NCBI GenBank assembly: GCA_030844625.1
Contig: JAUUNJ010000098.1
Location: 1 to 8,450, forward strand
Source: Roseburia sp.
GTDB lineage: Bacteria > Bacillota > Clostridia > Lachnospirales > Lachnospiraceae
Reading direction: 5' to 3'
Length of the DNA stretch: 8,450 nt
Under the pieces are notes generated by a model that made no database searches, was not told where the DNA came from, and worked only from the letters and a program-made list of their open reading frames with translations. Position numbers and translations under genes: made by a program. Position 1 is the stretch's first letter; every line of letters starts with the position of its first letter. Of this stretch, positions 1 to 5,592 are shown piece after piece.

Positions 1-935
1 GACCATTTTCCATAATAATTGATACCATTTACTACTTTTATGGCTTTTGCACGAACATATAATTTCTTCTTATTCTTAATCTTTTTTGAACTAATTGTAA
101 ATTTAACTTTCTTAACAGTTTTCTTAACCAATACTTTTTTAAATTTTTTAGATACTGAAATTTGTACCTGATATTTCTTTGCCCCCTTAATCTTCTTAAG
201 AGAAATCTTTGCTTTCTTAGAATTCTTACTCTTAGATGCCTTCTTAACTTTGGTTTTTCCAACTTTGACAATGTTCTCCTTAGTCGGTGCCTGTGTTGTC
301 AGATTGGCATCTGCGGTACTTGATTGAGGCTGTGTACACTCCGGTGTGACTGATTCCGGTGTTGTTACAACCGGTACACTGGTCCCCGGTGTTGTGGCAT
401 CCGGTATTGTTGCATCTCCGGGTGTTGTGGCATCTGGTGTTGTAGTATCCGATTCCACGTAATTGTCAATTCCTGTTTCTGCAACCGCTATATTACGTTT
501 ACTAAACAAAACCACTTCACCTGCCGCATTATATATATTATATTCTATAGAATATTTTCCTGCCTTATTGAACGTAACTCTAAATTCCCGTCCCACGTCT
601 CTCTTTAACTCATTTACAACAATATTATACTCGCTAACGGATTTCCATTGACTCTCATCATCTTTAAATTCAAAATCTAATGCCCCGTCTTCCCCGGTTA
701 TCTTTATTTCTCTTGTAACATTTTCAATCTTATTGTTTCCTGCCCACGTATCTACCCTAAAAACTTTTTCTGTTCCTATTGTATAATCCCCATATAAAGA
801 ACTATTTACTATAGACACATTCCATCCCAAAAATATATCATCTCCGGTATTATCTCCGCTGCCAGCCATTGCCGGAAATGCCATTACCATTATTAATATA
901 ATCGTTGTTATGATTGTTAACACCTTTTTTTTCAT
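1..935 (-). CDS. Secreted surface protein with Pro/Thr linker and lysine-rich Fn3-like module (3' partial)
   Basis: The frame stays open from the ATG at 935 to the window edge (311 codons, no stop), so the C-terminus is missing. Residues 1-25 form a signal peptide: MKKK, a hydrophobic core, then a likely cleavage after AMA. Residues about 26-160 are a beta-rich domain I do not recognise. Residues 162-218 are a Pro/Thr-rich linker with DATTPG-type repeats. From about 225 the protein is very lysine-rich (KISLKKIKGAKKYQVQIS, then YVRAKAIKVVNG), the pattern of Fn3-like modules in many Lachnospiraceae secreted proteins. The start is supported by AAAGGA about 9 nt upstream and by a promoter at 975-980. 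It is probably exported and held at or near the wall, but no anchor is visible and the function is unknown. Signal peptide and layout are seen directly; the Fn3 call is by resemblance. Confidence 0.85.
   Translation of the reverse strand, partial: MKKKVLTIITTIILIMVMAFPAMAGSGDNTGDDIFLGWNVSIVNSSLYGDYTIGTEKVFRVDTWAGNNKIENVTREIKITGEDGALDFEFKDDESQWKSVSEYNIVVNELKRDVGREFRVTFNKAGKYSIEYNIYNAAGEVVLFSKRNIAVAETGIDNYVESDTTTPDATTPGDATIPDATTPGTSVPVVTTPESVTPECTQPQSSTADANLTTQAPTKENIVKVGKTKVKKASKSKNSKKAKISLKKIKGAKKYQVQISVSKKFKKVLVKKTVKKVKFTISSKKIKNKKKLYVRAKAIKVVNGINYYGKW
383..443 (-). repeat. Short coding tandem repeat (PDATTPG-type) in surface-protein linker
   Basis: Two near-identical copies of a roughly 20-nt unit (GATGCCACAACACC core) lie 33 nt apart, giving an 11-residue period (PDATTPGDATI then PDATTPGTSV). 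The repeat is in frame within the Pro/Thr-rich linker. It is a low-complexity spacer of the kind that often varies in length between strains. Confidence 0.6.
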
Positions 936-974
936 ATATTTTGTTCCTTTCAGTTTTTGTCATCTATTGAATGA

Positions 975-980
975 ATTATA
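975..980 (-). promoter_or_regulatory. Extended -10 promoter for the surface-protein gene
   Basis: The minus strand reads TGTTATAATTC: a perfect TATAAT preceded by TGN. It lies about 40 nt upstream of the ATG at 935. No good -35 hexamer is found at 16-18 nt (GGCGTG at 17), so the extended -10 would have to compensate. It sits downstream of the tRNA terminator, which makes this gene an independent unit. Confidence 0.55.
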
Positions 981-1049
981 ACACATTACTCTCGGGCACG
1001 CCACAATCAAAATAGGTTTGTTATTATTTGTCCAATACTTACATAAAAC

Positions 1050-1079
1050 AAAAAGGAAACCTTATCAGGCTTCCTTTTT
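1050..1079 (-). terminator. Intrinsic terminator after tRNA-Cys
   Basis: A 12-bp stem (1050-1061 with 1068-1079) has a 6-nt loop and begins a few bases after the 3' end of tRNA-Cys. Its distal arm ends in TTTTT followed by GTTTT. The only imperfect pair (1059/1070) is a G-U wobble in minus-strand RNA but an A-C mismatch in plus-strand RNA, which points to a minus-strand function. It should end the tRNA transcript before the surface-protein promoter. Confidence 0.8.
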
Positions 1080-1082
1080 AAG

Positions 1083-1153
1083 AGGCGCAGACCAGATTTG
1101 AACTGGTGATCAGGGTGTTGCAGACCCGTGCCTTACCACTTGGCTACTGCGCC
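1083..1153 (-). tRNA. tRNA-Cys (anticodon GCA)
   Basis: The minus strand folds as a complete 71-nt cloverleaf. The acceptor stem is GGCGCAG/CTGCGCC, the anticodon loop CTGCAAC gives anticodon GCA, and the T-arm has TTCAAAT with its stem. The discriminator is U73, a known identity element of tRNA-Cys. CCA is not encoded (CTT follows), so it must be added by nucleotidyltransferase. The outermost anticodon-stem pair is a C/T mismatch, leaving four clear pairs. It lies downstream of tRNA-Glu and has its own promoter at 1171-1199. Confidence 0.95.
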
Positions 1154-1170
1154 ATATATAGAACTCCTTT

Positions 1171-1199
1171 ATTATATCAGGGGTTCTTTTTAACGTCAA
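1171..1199 (-). promoter_or_regulatory. Sigma-A-type promoter of tRNA-Cys
   Basis: The minus strand shows TTGACG (1199-1194), a 17-nt spacer, and TATAAT (1176-1171) with an upstream TG (TGATATAAT). This is near consensus. The predicted start, about 7 nt downstream, leaves a leader of roughly 10 nt before the mature tRNA. The gene can therefore be transcribed independently of tRNA-Glu. Confidence 0.75.
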
Positions 1200-1208
1200 G
1201 GTTTACTG

Positions 1209-1231
1209 ATATAATTAATTTTTAATTATAT
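1209..1231. repeat. AT-only perfect inverted repeat between the two tRNAs
   Basis: Arms of 10 bp (1209-1218 and 1222-1231) flank a 3-nt spacer in the 92-nt gap between tRNA-Glu and tRNA-Cys, just upstream of the tRNA-Cys -35 box. It has no GC and no adjacent T-run, so it is a poor terminator. It could be a protein site, an UP-like AT-rich element or a 3'-processing hairpin for tRNA-Glu. Confidence 0.5.
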
Positions 1232-1245
1232 TCCCTTAACGGAAG

Positions 1246-1317
1246 TGACTCCAAGGGGATTTGAACCCCTGTTACCGCCGTGAAAGGGCGGTGTCTTAAC
1301 CGCTTGACCATGGAGCC
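1246..1317 (-). tRNA. tRNA-Glu (anticodon UUC)
   Basis: The minus strand folds as a complete 72-nt cloverleaf. The acceptor stem is GGCTCCA/TGGAGTC with one G-U pair, the anticodon stem ACCGCC/GGCGGT encloses a TTTCA loop that gives anticodon TTC, and the T-loop has TTCAAAT. The discriminator is A and CCA is not encoded. It is the first gene of the tRNA pair. No strong terminator separates it from tRNA-Cys, so read-through to the terminator at 1050-1079 is likely. Confidence 0.95.
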
Positions 1318-1319
1318 AT

Positions 1320-1341
1320 AAGTGGATTAGACAATCCACTT
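1320..1341 (-). other. Hairpin in the 5' leader of tRNA-Glu
   Basis: A perfect 9-bp stem (1320-1328 with 1333-1341) has a 4-nt loop and ends 2 nt before the mature tRNA-Glu 5' end. It lies inside the predicted leader between the promoter at 1357-1385 and the tRNA, next to the RNase P cleavage site. On the plus strand it is followed by five Ts, but no plus-strand gene precedes it. Confidence 0.5.
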
Positions 1342-1356
1342 TTTAACAGCTTTTAT

Positions 1357-1385
1357 AATGTATCAGATAGATTATATTTTGTCAA
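1357..1385 (-). promoter_or_regulatory. Sigma-A-type promoter of tRNA-Glu
   Basis: The minus strand shows a consensus -35 TTGACA (1385-1380), a 17-nt spacer, and TACATT (1362-1357) with an upstream TG (TGATACATT). The -10 matches 4 of 6 consensus bases. It is the only strong -35 in the gap between cvpA and the tRNAs. Confidence 0.65.
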
Positions 1386-1462
1386 CAACTAAAGTGCGAA
1401 AAATAAATTTTTCCTGTTCTGCCTTTGTGGTTTTACTCTTACAAAAAGGTAAAATCACTGTA

Positions 1463-2173
1463 CTAAACCGTAAAAATTCCAGTAATTATTTTCTGAATAA
1501 TATTATTATCATAAATAAAGCTTAAAAAATCATTCTCTGAAATTGCCCTGCAGACAATCTGTCCCCATTCTGTAGCACTGCAAATAGTCACCACAATGCA
1601 GGCAATCCAAATAATAATGATAGCTTCCATTAAACCGATAATAGCTCCTCCGGCGGTATTAAATACGTTGATCACCGGCAATTTTGCCACCAGATTGAGT
1701 ACATTCATCAACACTTTTACCAGTATAGTTATCACAATAAACAAAATTACAAACGTCAGCGCTCCCAAAATCATATCGGATAACGCCTCCGCAACATACC
1801 CGCTAAATGAATCCACTTCCATAGAATCATAACTTTGCTGATTATTGTTCTTCACCAAAGAAGATTTTACTCCCTTTGGCAAAGGAAGCCCTTCGATAAT
1901 TTTTTTCTGGGCATTTACTCCTGTCTGTGTCATTTCCTCCGTTGCGCTTGCCACATGCTGATTAACATATGTCTCTATGCTTTTATTTATTTCATCGTAT
2001 AACGGCGTAGACTTTAACGCCTGCTTCACTGACGGTGTAAGAATATTTACAAGAATCAATATTACAAACACGGACACTAATGAGAATGCCATTTTTACCA
2101 TTCCCCTCTTAAGTCCTACCACTATCATTGCTATCATAAACAGGCCTACACCTATGACTAATATATTTCCCAT
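1463..2173 (-). CDS. CvpA-family membrane protein
   Basis: This 236-residue integral membrane protein has four predicted helices, at about 3-20, 27-46, 135-160 and 173-200. The large loop between the second and third helices (47-130) is hydrophilic. Family marks are GLKRGMVK after the first helix and LPVINVFNTAGGAIIGLMEA leading into the fourth, where CvpA proteins carry a Gly-rich segment. CvpA was named for colicin V production in E. coli, but in Firmicutes it is a general envelope protein of poorly known role. The start has an excellent site (GGAGGAGGAAC, then ATG) and lies 12 nt after the DUF5711 stop, so the two genes are co-transcribed. No convincing terminator follows. The 145 bases to tRNA-Glu hold only the tRNA promoter, its leader hairpin and weak AT-rich palindromes. 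Confidence 0.88.
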   Translation of the reverse strand: MGNILVIGVGLFMIAMIVVGLKRGMVKMAFSLVSVFVILILVNILTPSVKQALKSTPLYDEINKSIETYVNQHVASATEEMTQTGVNAQKKIIEGLPLPKGVKSSLVKNNNQQSYDSMEVDSFSGYVAEALSDMILGALTFVILFIVITILVKVLMNVLNLVAKLPVINVFNTAGGAIIGLMEAIIIIWIACIVVTICSATEWGQIVCRAISENDFLSFIYDNNIIQKIITGIFTV

Positions 2174-2185
2174 GTTCCTCCTCCG

Positions 2186-3382
2186 CTATTTTAACCGGAT
2201 TTTCTCTATCGCTGAACTGGTCATGAACAAATATGTTCTTGAACCATCAATCGGTATTATTCCTTTTATTTCCTCTTTAAAAGTATGTTCAAATTTTTTA
2301 ATTCCTTTTAATGAGATAATCTGACAATTCATGTCATTATATACAACAACATTTTTTCCTGCAAACTTAATAGTATCAAAATACATATTAATGTCAGTCT
2401 TCATTACCCTGCTTCCATTTAAGTTATATATTTCTAATCTGTAGGGATTTTTGCTATTTGTATTTTCAAACACCAGCCCTACATAATCCTCATCATAAAA
2501 TACCTTATGCACTTCATCATTAAAGTTTACTTCCTTTTTCAAAGTAGGCTTATTTTTCATCTTGTATATGGAAAGAACATTTTCTCCGACTGCTATTGCA
2601 TCATCATTTGACACAAATTGCACCGTCGGAACTATGATTTCCTTGTAGTGTTCAAAACCGCCTACCATACGGTCGGAAGAATTTTTACCTGCCTTTGAAA
2701 AATTATAAAAAAGTATTTTATTACTTATTGTTCCACTATTGACGGATAAATATGTTACCAACATTTTTGTGCCATCATTGGACAAAGAAAAATTAAGCGG
2801 ATATCCATTCTCATCAATTAAAGTCTTATGAGAGACCAACTGTTTTCCTTCTTTATCATAAACTTCGATATAATTTGCATCTTTGTCTTCAAGTAATGCT
2901 GCTACAACACCCTGTTCAGCCACTTCCAGCTTCACAATGGGATAAGTTGTAGTAATTTTACCCTGCCTTCCATCTTCGTTATATAAAAATATATCATTGG
3001 CATTCTTATCGCAGATTGCCAGATAGGATTCACACACATCGACTATTGGTGCTTTCATTTCATAGGCTTCATCCCATATTGTCTCTTTGCCATCTATATA
3101 AGATATACCATCGCTGCTATATTTCACCACAAACTTTCCAAAGGGGACATATTTACTGTTCGCACCACTTTCTATCTTTATGGAATTCACCACTTTATAG
3201 CTGTCATATTTATGATATTTGTTATATAGATAAATACCCGAAATCAGAGCTGCCATTAATACAACGCCTATTATTAATCGGACTCGCATATCCTTTAGCA
3301 TTGCTCTTATACTCAGCACAACTTTTGAACTTTGACTTTCTTTTTTTAGTCTTTTGAATTTTCTAGCGTATTTTCGTGCCAC
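2186..3382 (-). CDS. DUF5711-family single-pass membrane protein
   Basis: From the chosen GTG start the protein has 398 residues. It has a basic cytosolic N-terminus (ARKYARKFKRLKK), one transmembrane helix at about 35-53 (LIIGVVLMAALISGIYLY), and a long extracytoplasmic part with repeated beta-strand/turn units such as FLYNEDG, EVYDKEG and EIYNLNG, reminiscent of a beta-propeller. The family is of unknown function. I chose GTG at 3382 because AGGAAG lies 7 nt upstream and a promoter-like TATAAT lies about 30 nt upstream. The alternative ATG at 3457 overlaps the LysM stop (TAATG), lacks a ribosome binding site, and would add 25 residues that do not resemble the rest. Its place between the LysM and CvpA genes suggests envelope monitoring or assembly; that is inference. 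Confidence 0.82.
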   Translation of the reverse strand: MARKYARKFKRLKKESQSSKVVLSIRAMLKDMRVRLIIGVVLMAALISGIYLYNKYHKYDSYKVVNSIKIESGANSKYVPFGKFVVKYSSDGISYIDGKETIWDEAYEMKAPIVDVCESYLAICDKNANDIFLYNEDGRQGKITTTYPIVKLEVAEQGVVAALLEDKDANYIEVYDKEGKQLVSHKTLIDENGYPLNFSLSNDGTKMLVTYLSVNSGTISNKILFYNFSKAGKNSSDRMVGGFEHYKEIIVPTVQFVSNDDAIAVGENVLSIYKMKNKPTLKKEVNFNDEVHKVFYDEDYVGLVFENTNSKNPYRLEIYNLNGSRVMKTDINMYFDTIKFAGKNVVVYNDMNCQIISLKGIKKFEHTFKEEIKGIIPIDGSRTYLFMTSSAIEKIRLK

Positions 3383-3413
3383 GATTCCACTTCCTTTGTT
3401 AAATCTATTAAAG

Positions 3414-3442
3414 ATTATACAATATCTTTGAAATAATGACAC
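3414..3442 (-). promoter_or_regulatory. Possible internal promoter for the DUF5711-cvpA pair
   Basis: The minus strand has GTGTCA (3442-3437; 4 of 6 consensus), a 17-nt spacer and a perfect TATAAT (3419-3414). The predicted start near 3407 gives a short leader containing AGGAAG before the GTG at 3382. If active, it lets the downstream pair be expressed without the LysM gene. Confidence 0.45.
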
Positions 3443-3456
3443 TACATTTTTATTCA

Positions 3457-4632
3457 TTATGGCAATAAAATTTTCTGACCTTCAACAATTGTGTAATCAT
3501 CATCAATGTCATTTGCTTCTTTTATCTGGTCTACCATTTTACTTGTACCATAATATTTCATACTTATATCATAAAGTGTTTGTCCTGCAGTTACGGTATG
3601 ATACTTTCCTGAATAAGAACTAGACACAGACTTAGATGTTTCGGTCGGTTTCTCTGTCACCTTTTCTAATGTTTGTATCTGTGTCTCCGGCTCTTTCGTT
3701 GTAACATTTTGATCTGCCGCTGTTGTCTGAGAATAGGAACCTAATATTTCATTTACTGCCTGAGCTTCCTGATTCCGATTAAGACTGGTTAATGTCTGTT
3801 TTATATTTTTCAATTCTCCATAATTATTTAACATTACAACCGTGGATAGTAACAATGCCACTATCAGCAATCCGCTGATTCCATACGCTACACGTCCTTG
3901 TCTCCCCGGTGCTCCTTCTCCGTTCTTTAGAAGTTCTCTGAAAGATTTCTGTTCTGTATCTTTGTTTTTTGCGGGTACCATTGTACTATTCTTCTGTTCT
4001 TTGACAGATGCTTTCTGATTTTTTGTATTGTTCTGTGCTTCTTGATTTTGATTTGTTTTGTTACTGTTAGAATTTTTCACATACTTTTTCATCTTCTCAT
4101 TTTTTTCATAATAGATATAGTAACCCTGCTGTTTCTCAAGACTTCCCTGCTCATAAAAATAGAATCCCTCTTCTTTTTCAGTTCTGTCACTTAAGAAACA
4201 TACTTTGTCATTACCGGCAAAATTGTCAAGATGAATCTTTTTAATTCCATTCATATCATCGCTGACACGATAGGGAACAGAAACAAACCAGCCCACAATA
4301 TTTAATTTGTCAAAATATTGTTTCATGTCTTTGTAAATTCCTGACCATATGTCATCATTAAAGATAAGGCTGTTTTCAATTATGTCTTTTACTTCCACCA
4401 TACCCTTAACAAAAATGTACACATTTCCTTTGCCTTTTTTTACTTCTCCCAGTAAAACACCATATTTTATGCTGTCTTCTTTTTCCGGCTTCTTTTTTAA
4501 ATATGTCATAACATAATCTTCTATGTACACCTTTTTATGGGACTCATTTGTCCCAATTTGATGTATGTTCTTTGGAATTCTAACATCTCCCTGCTCCTCC
4601 GGATCTTTGCCGCTATAAACCATTTCTATCAT
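3457..4632 (-). CDS. LysM membrane protein with a degenerate MPN/JAMM-like cytosolic domain
   Basis: This 391-residue protein has three parts. Residues about 35-180 read like an MPN (JAB) fold: VYIEDYVMTYL, GVLLGEV, VYIFVKGMVEV, then GWFVSVP at 114-120 where active JAMM enzymes have GWYHSHP. Both metal-binding histidines are valines here, so no metalloprotease activity is expected. A polar Asn/Gln/Lys linker follows, then one transmembrane helix (about 250-268, YGISGLLIVALLLSTVVML), a Thr/Ser-rich stretch, and a C-terminal LysM (344-391, YHTVTAGQTLYDISMKYYG to EGQKILLP) that should bind peptidoglycan outside. The start at 4632 is chosen for AGGAGGAGGTCTC immediately upstream; an upstream in-frame ATG at 4707 falls before the likely promoter. 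It heads the envelope unit with DUF5711 and CvpA. LysM and topology are firm; the MPN relation is by pattern. Confidence 0.88.
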   Translation of the reverse strand: MIEMVYSGKDPEEQGDVRIPKNIHQIGTNESHKKVYIEDYVMTYLKKKPEKEDSIKYGVLLGEVKKGKGNVYIFVKGMVEVKDIIENSLIFNDDIWSGIYKDMKQYFDKLNIVGWFVSVPYRVSDDMNGIKKIHLDNFAGNDKVCFLSDRTEKEEGFYFYEQGSLEKQQGYYIYYEKNEKMKKYVKNSNSNKTNQNQEAQNNTKNQKASVKEQKNSTMVPAKNKDTEQKSFRELLKNGEGAPGRQGRVAYGISGLLIVALLLSTVVMLNNYGELKNIKQTLTSLNRNQEAQAVNEILGSYSQTTAADQNVTTKEPETQIQTLEKVTEKPTETSKSVSSSYSGKYHTVTAGQTLYDISMKYYGTSKMVDQIKEANDIDDDYTIVEGQKILLP

Positions 4633-4663
4633 GAGACCTCCTCCTTCTTTATACTGCCAGTAA

Positions 4664-4697
4664 ATGATAGCACAGGGAGGCTGTATTAATTTGTCAA
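4664..4697 (-). promoter_or_regulatory. Promoter region of the LysM-DUF5711-cvpA unit
   Basis: The minus strand has an extended -10, TGCTATCAT (hexamer 4669-4664), and an upstream consensus TTGACA (4697-4692). The 22-nt spacing is too long for a standard pair, so the extended -10 probably acts alone or the true -35 is a weaker box. The site lies between the sir2 terminator and the ATG at 4632. Confidence 0.5.
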
Positions 4698-4732
4698 AAC
4701 CACACACATACCTTTATAAACTTTGCGACAAA

Positions 4733-4761
4733 AAGGGTGCCGTATAAACACCGGCACCCTT
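4733..4761 (-). terminator. Intrinsic terminator after the sir2-family gene
   Basis: A perfect 10-bp GC-rich stem (AAGGGTGCCG with CGGCACCCTT) encloses a 9-nt loop and ends in TTTTTG on the minus strand, about 20 nt after the stop codon. It separates the deacylase gene from the LysM unit. Confidence 0.85.
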
Positions 4762-4778
4762 ACTTTTACAAAAAGTAA
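4760..4778 (-). other. Second small hairpin next to the sir2 stop codon
   Basis: An 8-bp AT-rich stem (TTACTTTT with AAAAGTAA) and a 3-nt loop begin just after the stop codon at 4780. It abuts the main terminator and may act as a 3'-end stabiliser or simply a tandem weak hairpin. Confidence 0.4.
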
Positions 4779-4779
4779 T

Positions 4780-5505
4780 CTATACATCCACAACCTGACT
4801 CAAAACCTGACCGATTGCATCATTAATAACCAAATCTGCCCTACCATCTTTCGGCGTTGAACTCTTATTAATTAATATCAGTTTGTTTCCTCTAAAATAA
4901 TCGATTAATCCTGCTGCCGGATATACCGCCAGTGACGTTCCACCTACAATCAGTACTTCTGCTCTGCTTATAGCATTCACCGCCTTCTGTATGGTCATCT
5001 GATCTAACCCTTCCTCATAAAGGACAACATCCGGCTTAATCGTTCCACCACATTGGCATTTTGGCACTCCCGTAGTCTTCATAATATCATCAAAACTAAA
5101 AAACTTATGACAGCTCTCACAATAGTTTCTATGAACAGAACCATGGAGTTCATAAACCTCCTTGCTGCCCGCTGCCTGATGCAGACCGTCAATATTCTGA
5201 GTAACAACTGCCCTCAATTTACCCTGTTCTTCCAGCTTAGCCAATGCCTTATGGGCATTATTGGGCTGTGCATCCGGAAAAAGCATCTTATTTCTATAAA
5301 ATCTATAAAACTCTGAATTGTTTTGCTTATAAAAGGTATGACTTAATATGGTTTCTGGCGGATAATCATATTGCTGGTTATACAATCCATCCACACTTCT
5401 GAAATCCGGCACTCCACTTTCAGTGGAAACTCCTGCCCCACCAAAAAATACAATATTATCACTGCCATCAATAATCTCTTTTAACTGTTTGATTTTATCT
5501 TCCAT
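4780..5505 (-). CDS. Sir2-family NAD-dependent protein deacylase
   Basis: This 241-residue cytosolic enzyme should remove acetyl or related acyl groups from lysines using NAD, releasing nicotinamide and O-acyl-ADP-ribose. The hallmark motifs are intact: GAGVSTESGVPDFRS (23-37), TQNIDGLH (102-109), catalytic His121 in the HG pair, the zinc ligands Cys129, Cys132, Cys150 and Cys152, and GTSL (189-192). The second zinc pair is spaced C-x-C rather than the usual C-x2-C. Length and the KPDVVLYEE segment fit small bacterial sirtuins of the Thermotoga Sir2 type. The start is supported by AGGAGGAG just upstream. It has its own promoter (5572-5577) and terminator, so it is a single-gene unit between two envelope/pilus operons. 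Nothing ties it to those neighbours functionally. Substrates cannot be read from sequence. Confidence 0.95.
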   Translation of the reverse strand: MEDKIKQLKEIIDGSDNIVFFGGAGVSTESGVPDFRSVDGLYNQQYDYPPETILSHTFYKQNNSEFYRFYRNKMLFPDAQPNNAHKALAKLEEQGKLRAVVTQNIDGLHQAAGSKEVYELHGSVHRNYCESCHKFFSFDDIMKTTGVPKCQCGGTIKPDVVLYEEGLDQMTIQKAVNAISRAEVLIVGGTSLAVYPAAGLIDYFRGNKLILINKSSTPKDGRADLVINDAIGQVLSQVVDV

Positions 5506-5571
5506 CTGACTCCTCCTATGGTATTATTTCTTTCAGAGCATCTGCCATCCAGTATTGTTTTTTACAAACAA

Positions 5572-5577
5572 ATTATA
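5572..5577 (-). promoter_or_regulatory. Extended -10 promoter of the sir2-family gene
   Basis: The minus strand reads TGGTATAAT, a perfect TATAAT with TGN in front, right after the FHA gene stop. No good -35 is seen at 16-18 nt. The leader to the ATG at 5505 would be about 60 nt. No terminator is visible between the FHA gene and this site, so read-through from the pilus operon is also possible. Confidence 0.55.
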
Positions 5578-5592
5578 CCACTTTAAATCGCT

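Noticed and set aside
38..271. A basic 77-codon minus-strand reading frame within the surface-protein gene
   Set aside because: It is a different frame of the lysine-rich region; the long frame from 935 has the signal peptide, ribosome binding site and promoter.
383..443. Closely spaced direct repeats that might suggest a CRISPR-like array
   Set aside because: Only two units, in frame in a Pro/Thr linker, with no variable spacers; this is a coding repeat.
1399..1414. Perfect inverted repeat GAAAAAT-AA-ATTTTTC downstream of cvpA
   Set aside because: It is AT-only and short, expected by chance in AT-rich DNA, and has no terminator character.
1427..1458. Imperfect hairpin just after the cvpA stop codon, a possible terminator
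   Set aside because: The stem has a mismatch on the minus strand, the loop is 12 nt, and no T-run follows.
4692..4697. Consensus TTGACA upstream of the LysM gene as a standard -35 box
   Set aside because: It is 22 nt from the best -10 (TATCAT), outside the usual 16-18 nt; kept only as a part of the promoter region.
4633..4707. Extension of the LysM protein to an upstream ATG at 4707
   Set aside because: The extra 25 residues would overlap the promoter region, and the strong AGGAGGAGG site belongs to the ATG at 4632.
4780..5505. Sir2 protein as part of an antiphage defence system
   Set aside because: It is a stand-alone small sirtuin with all deacylase motifs; it has no fused SLOG, STAND or MTA-like domains and no nuclease, TIR or Argonaute partner next door.
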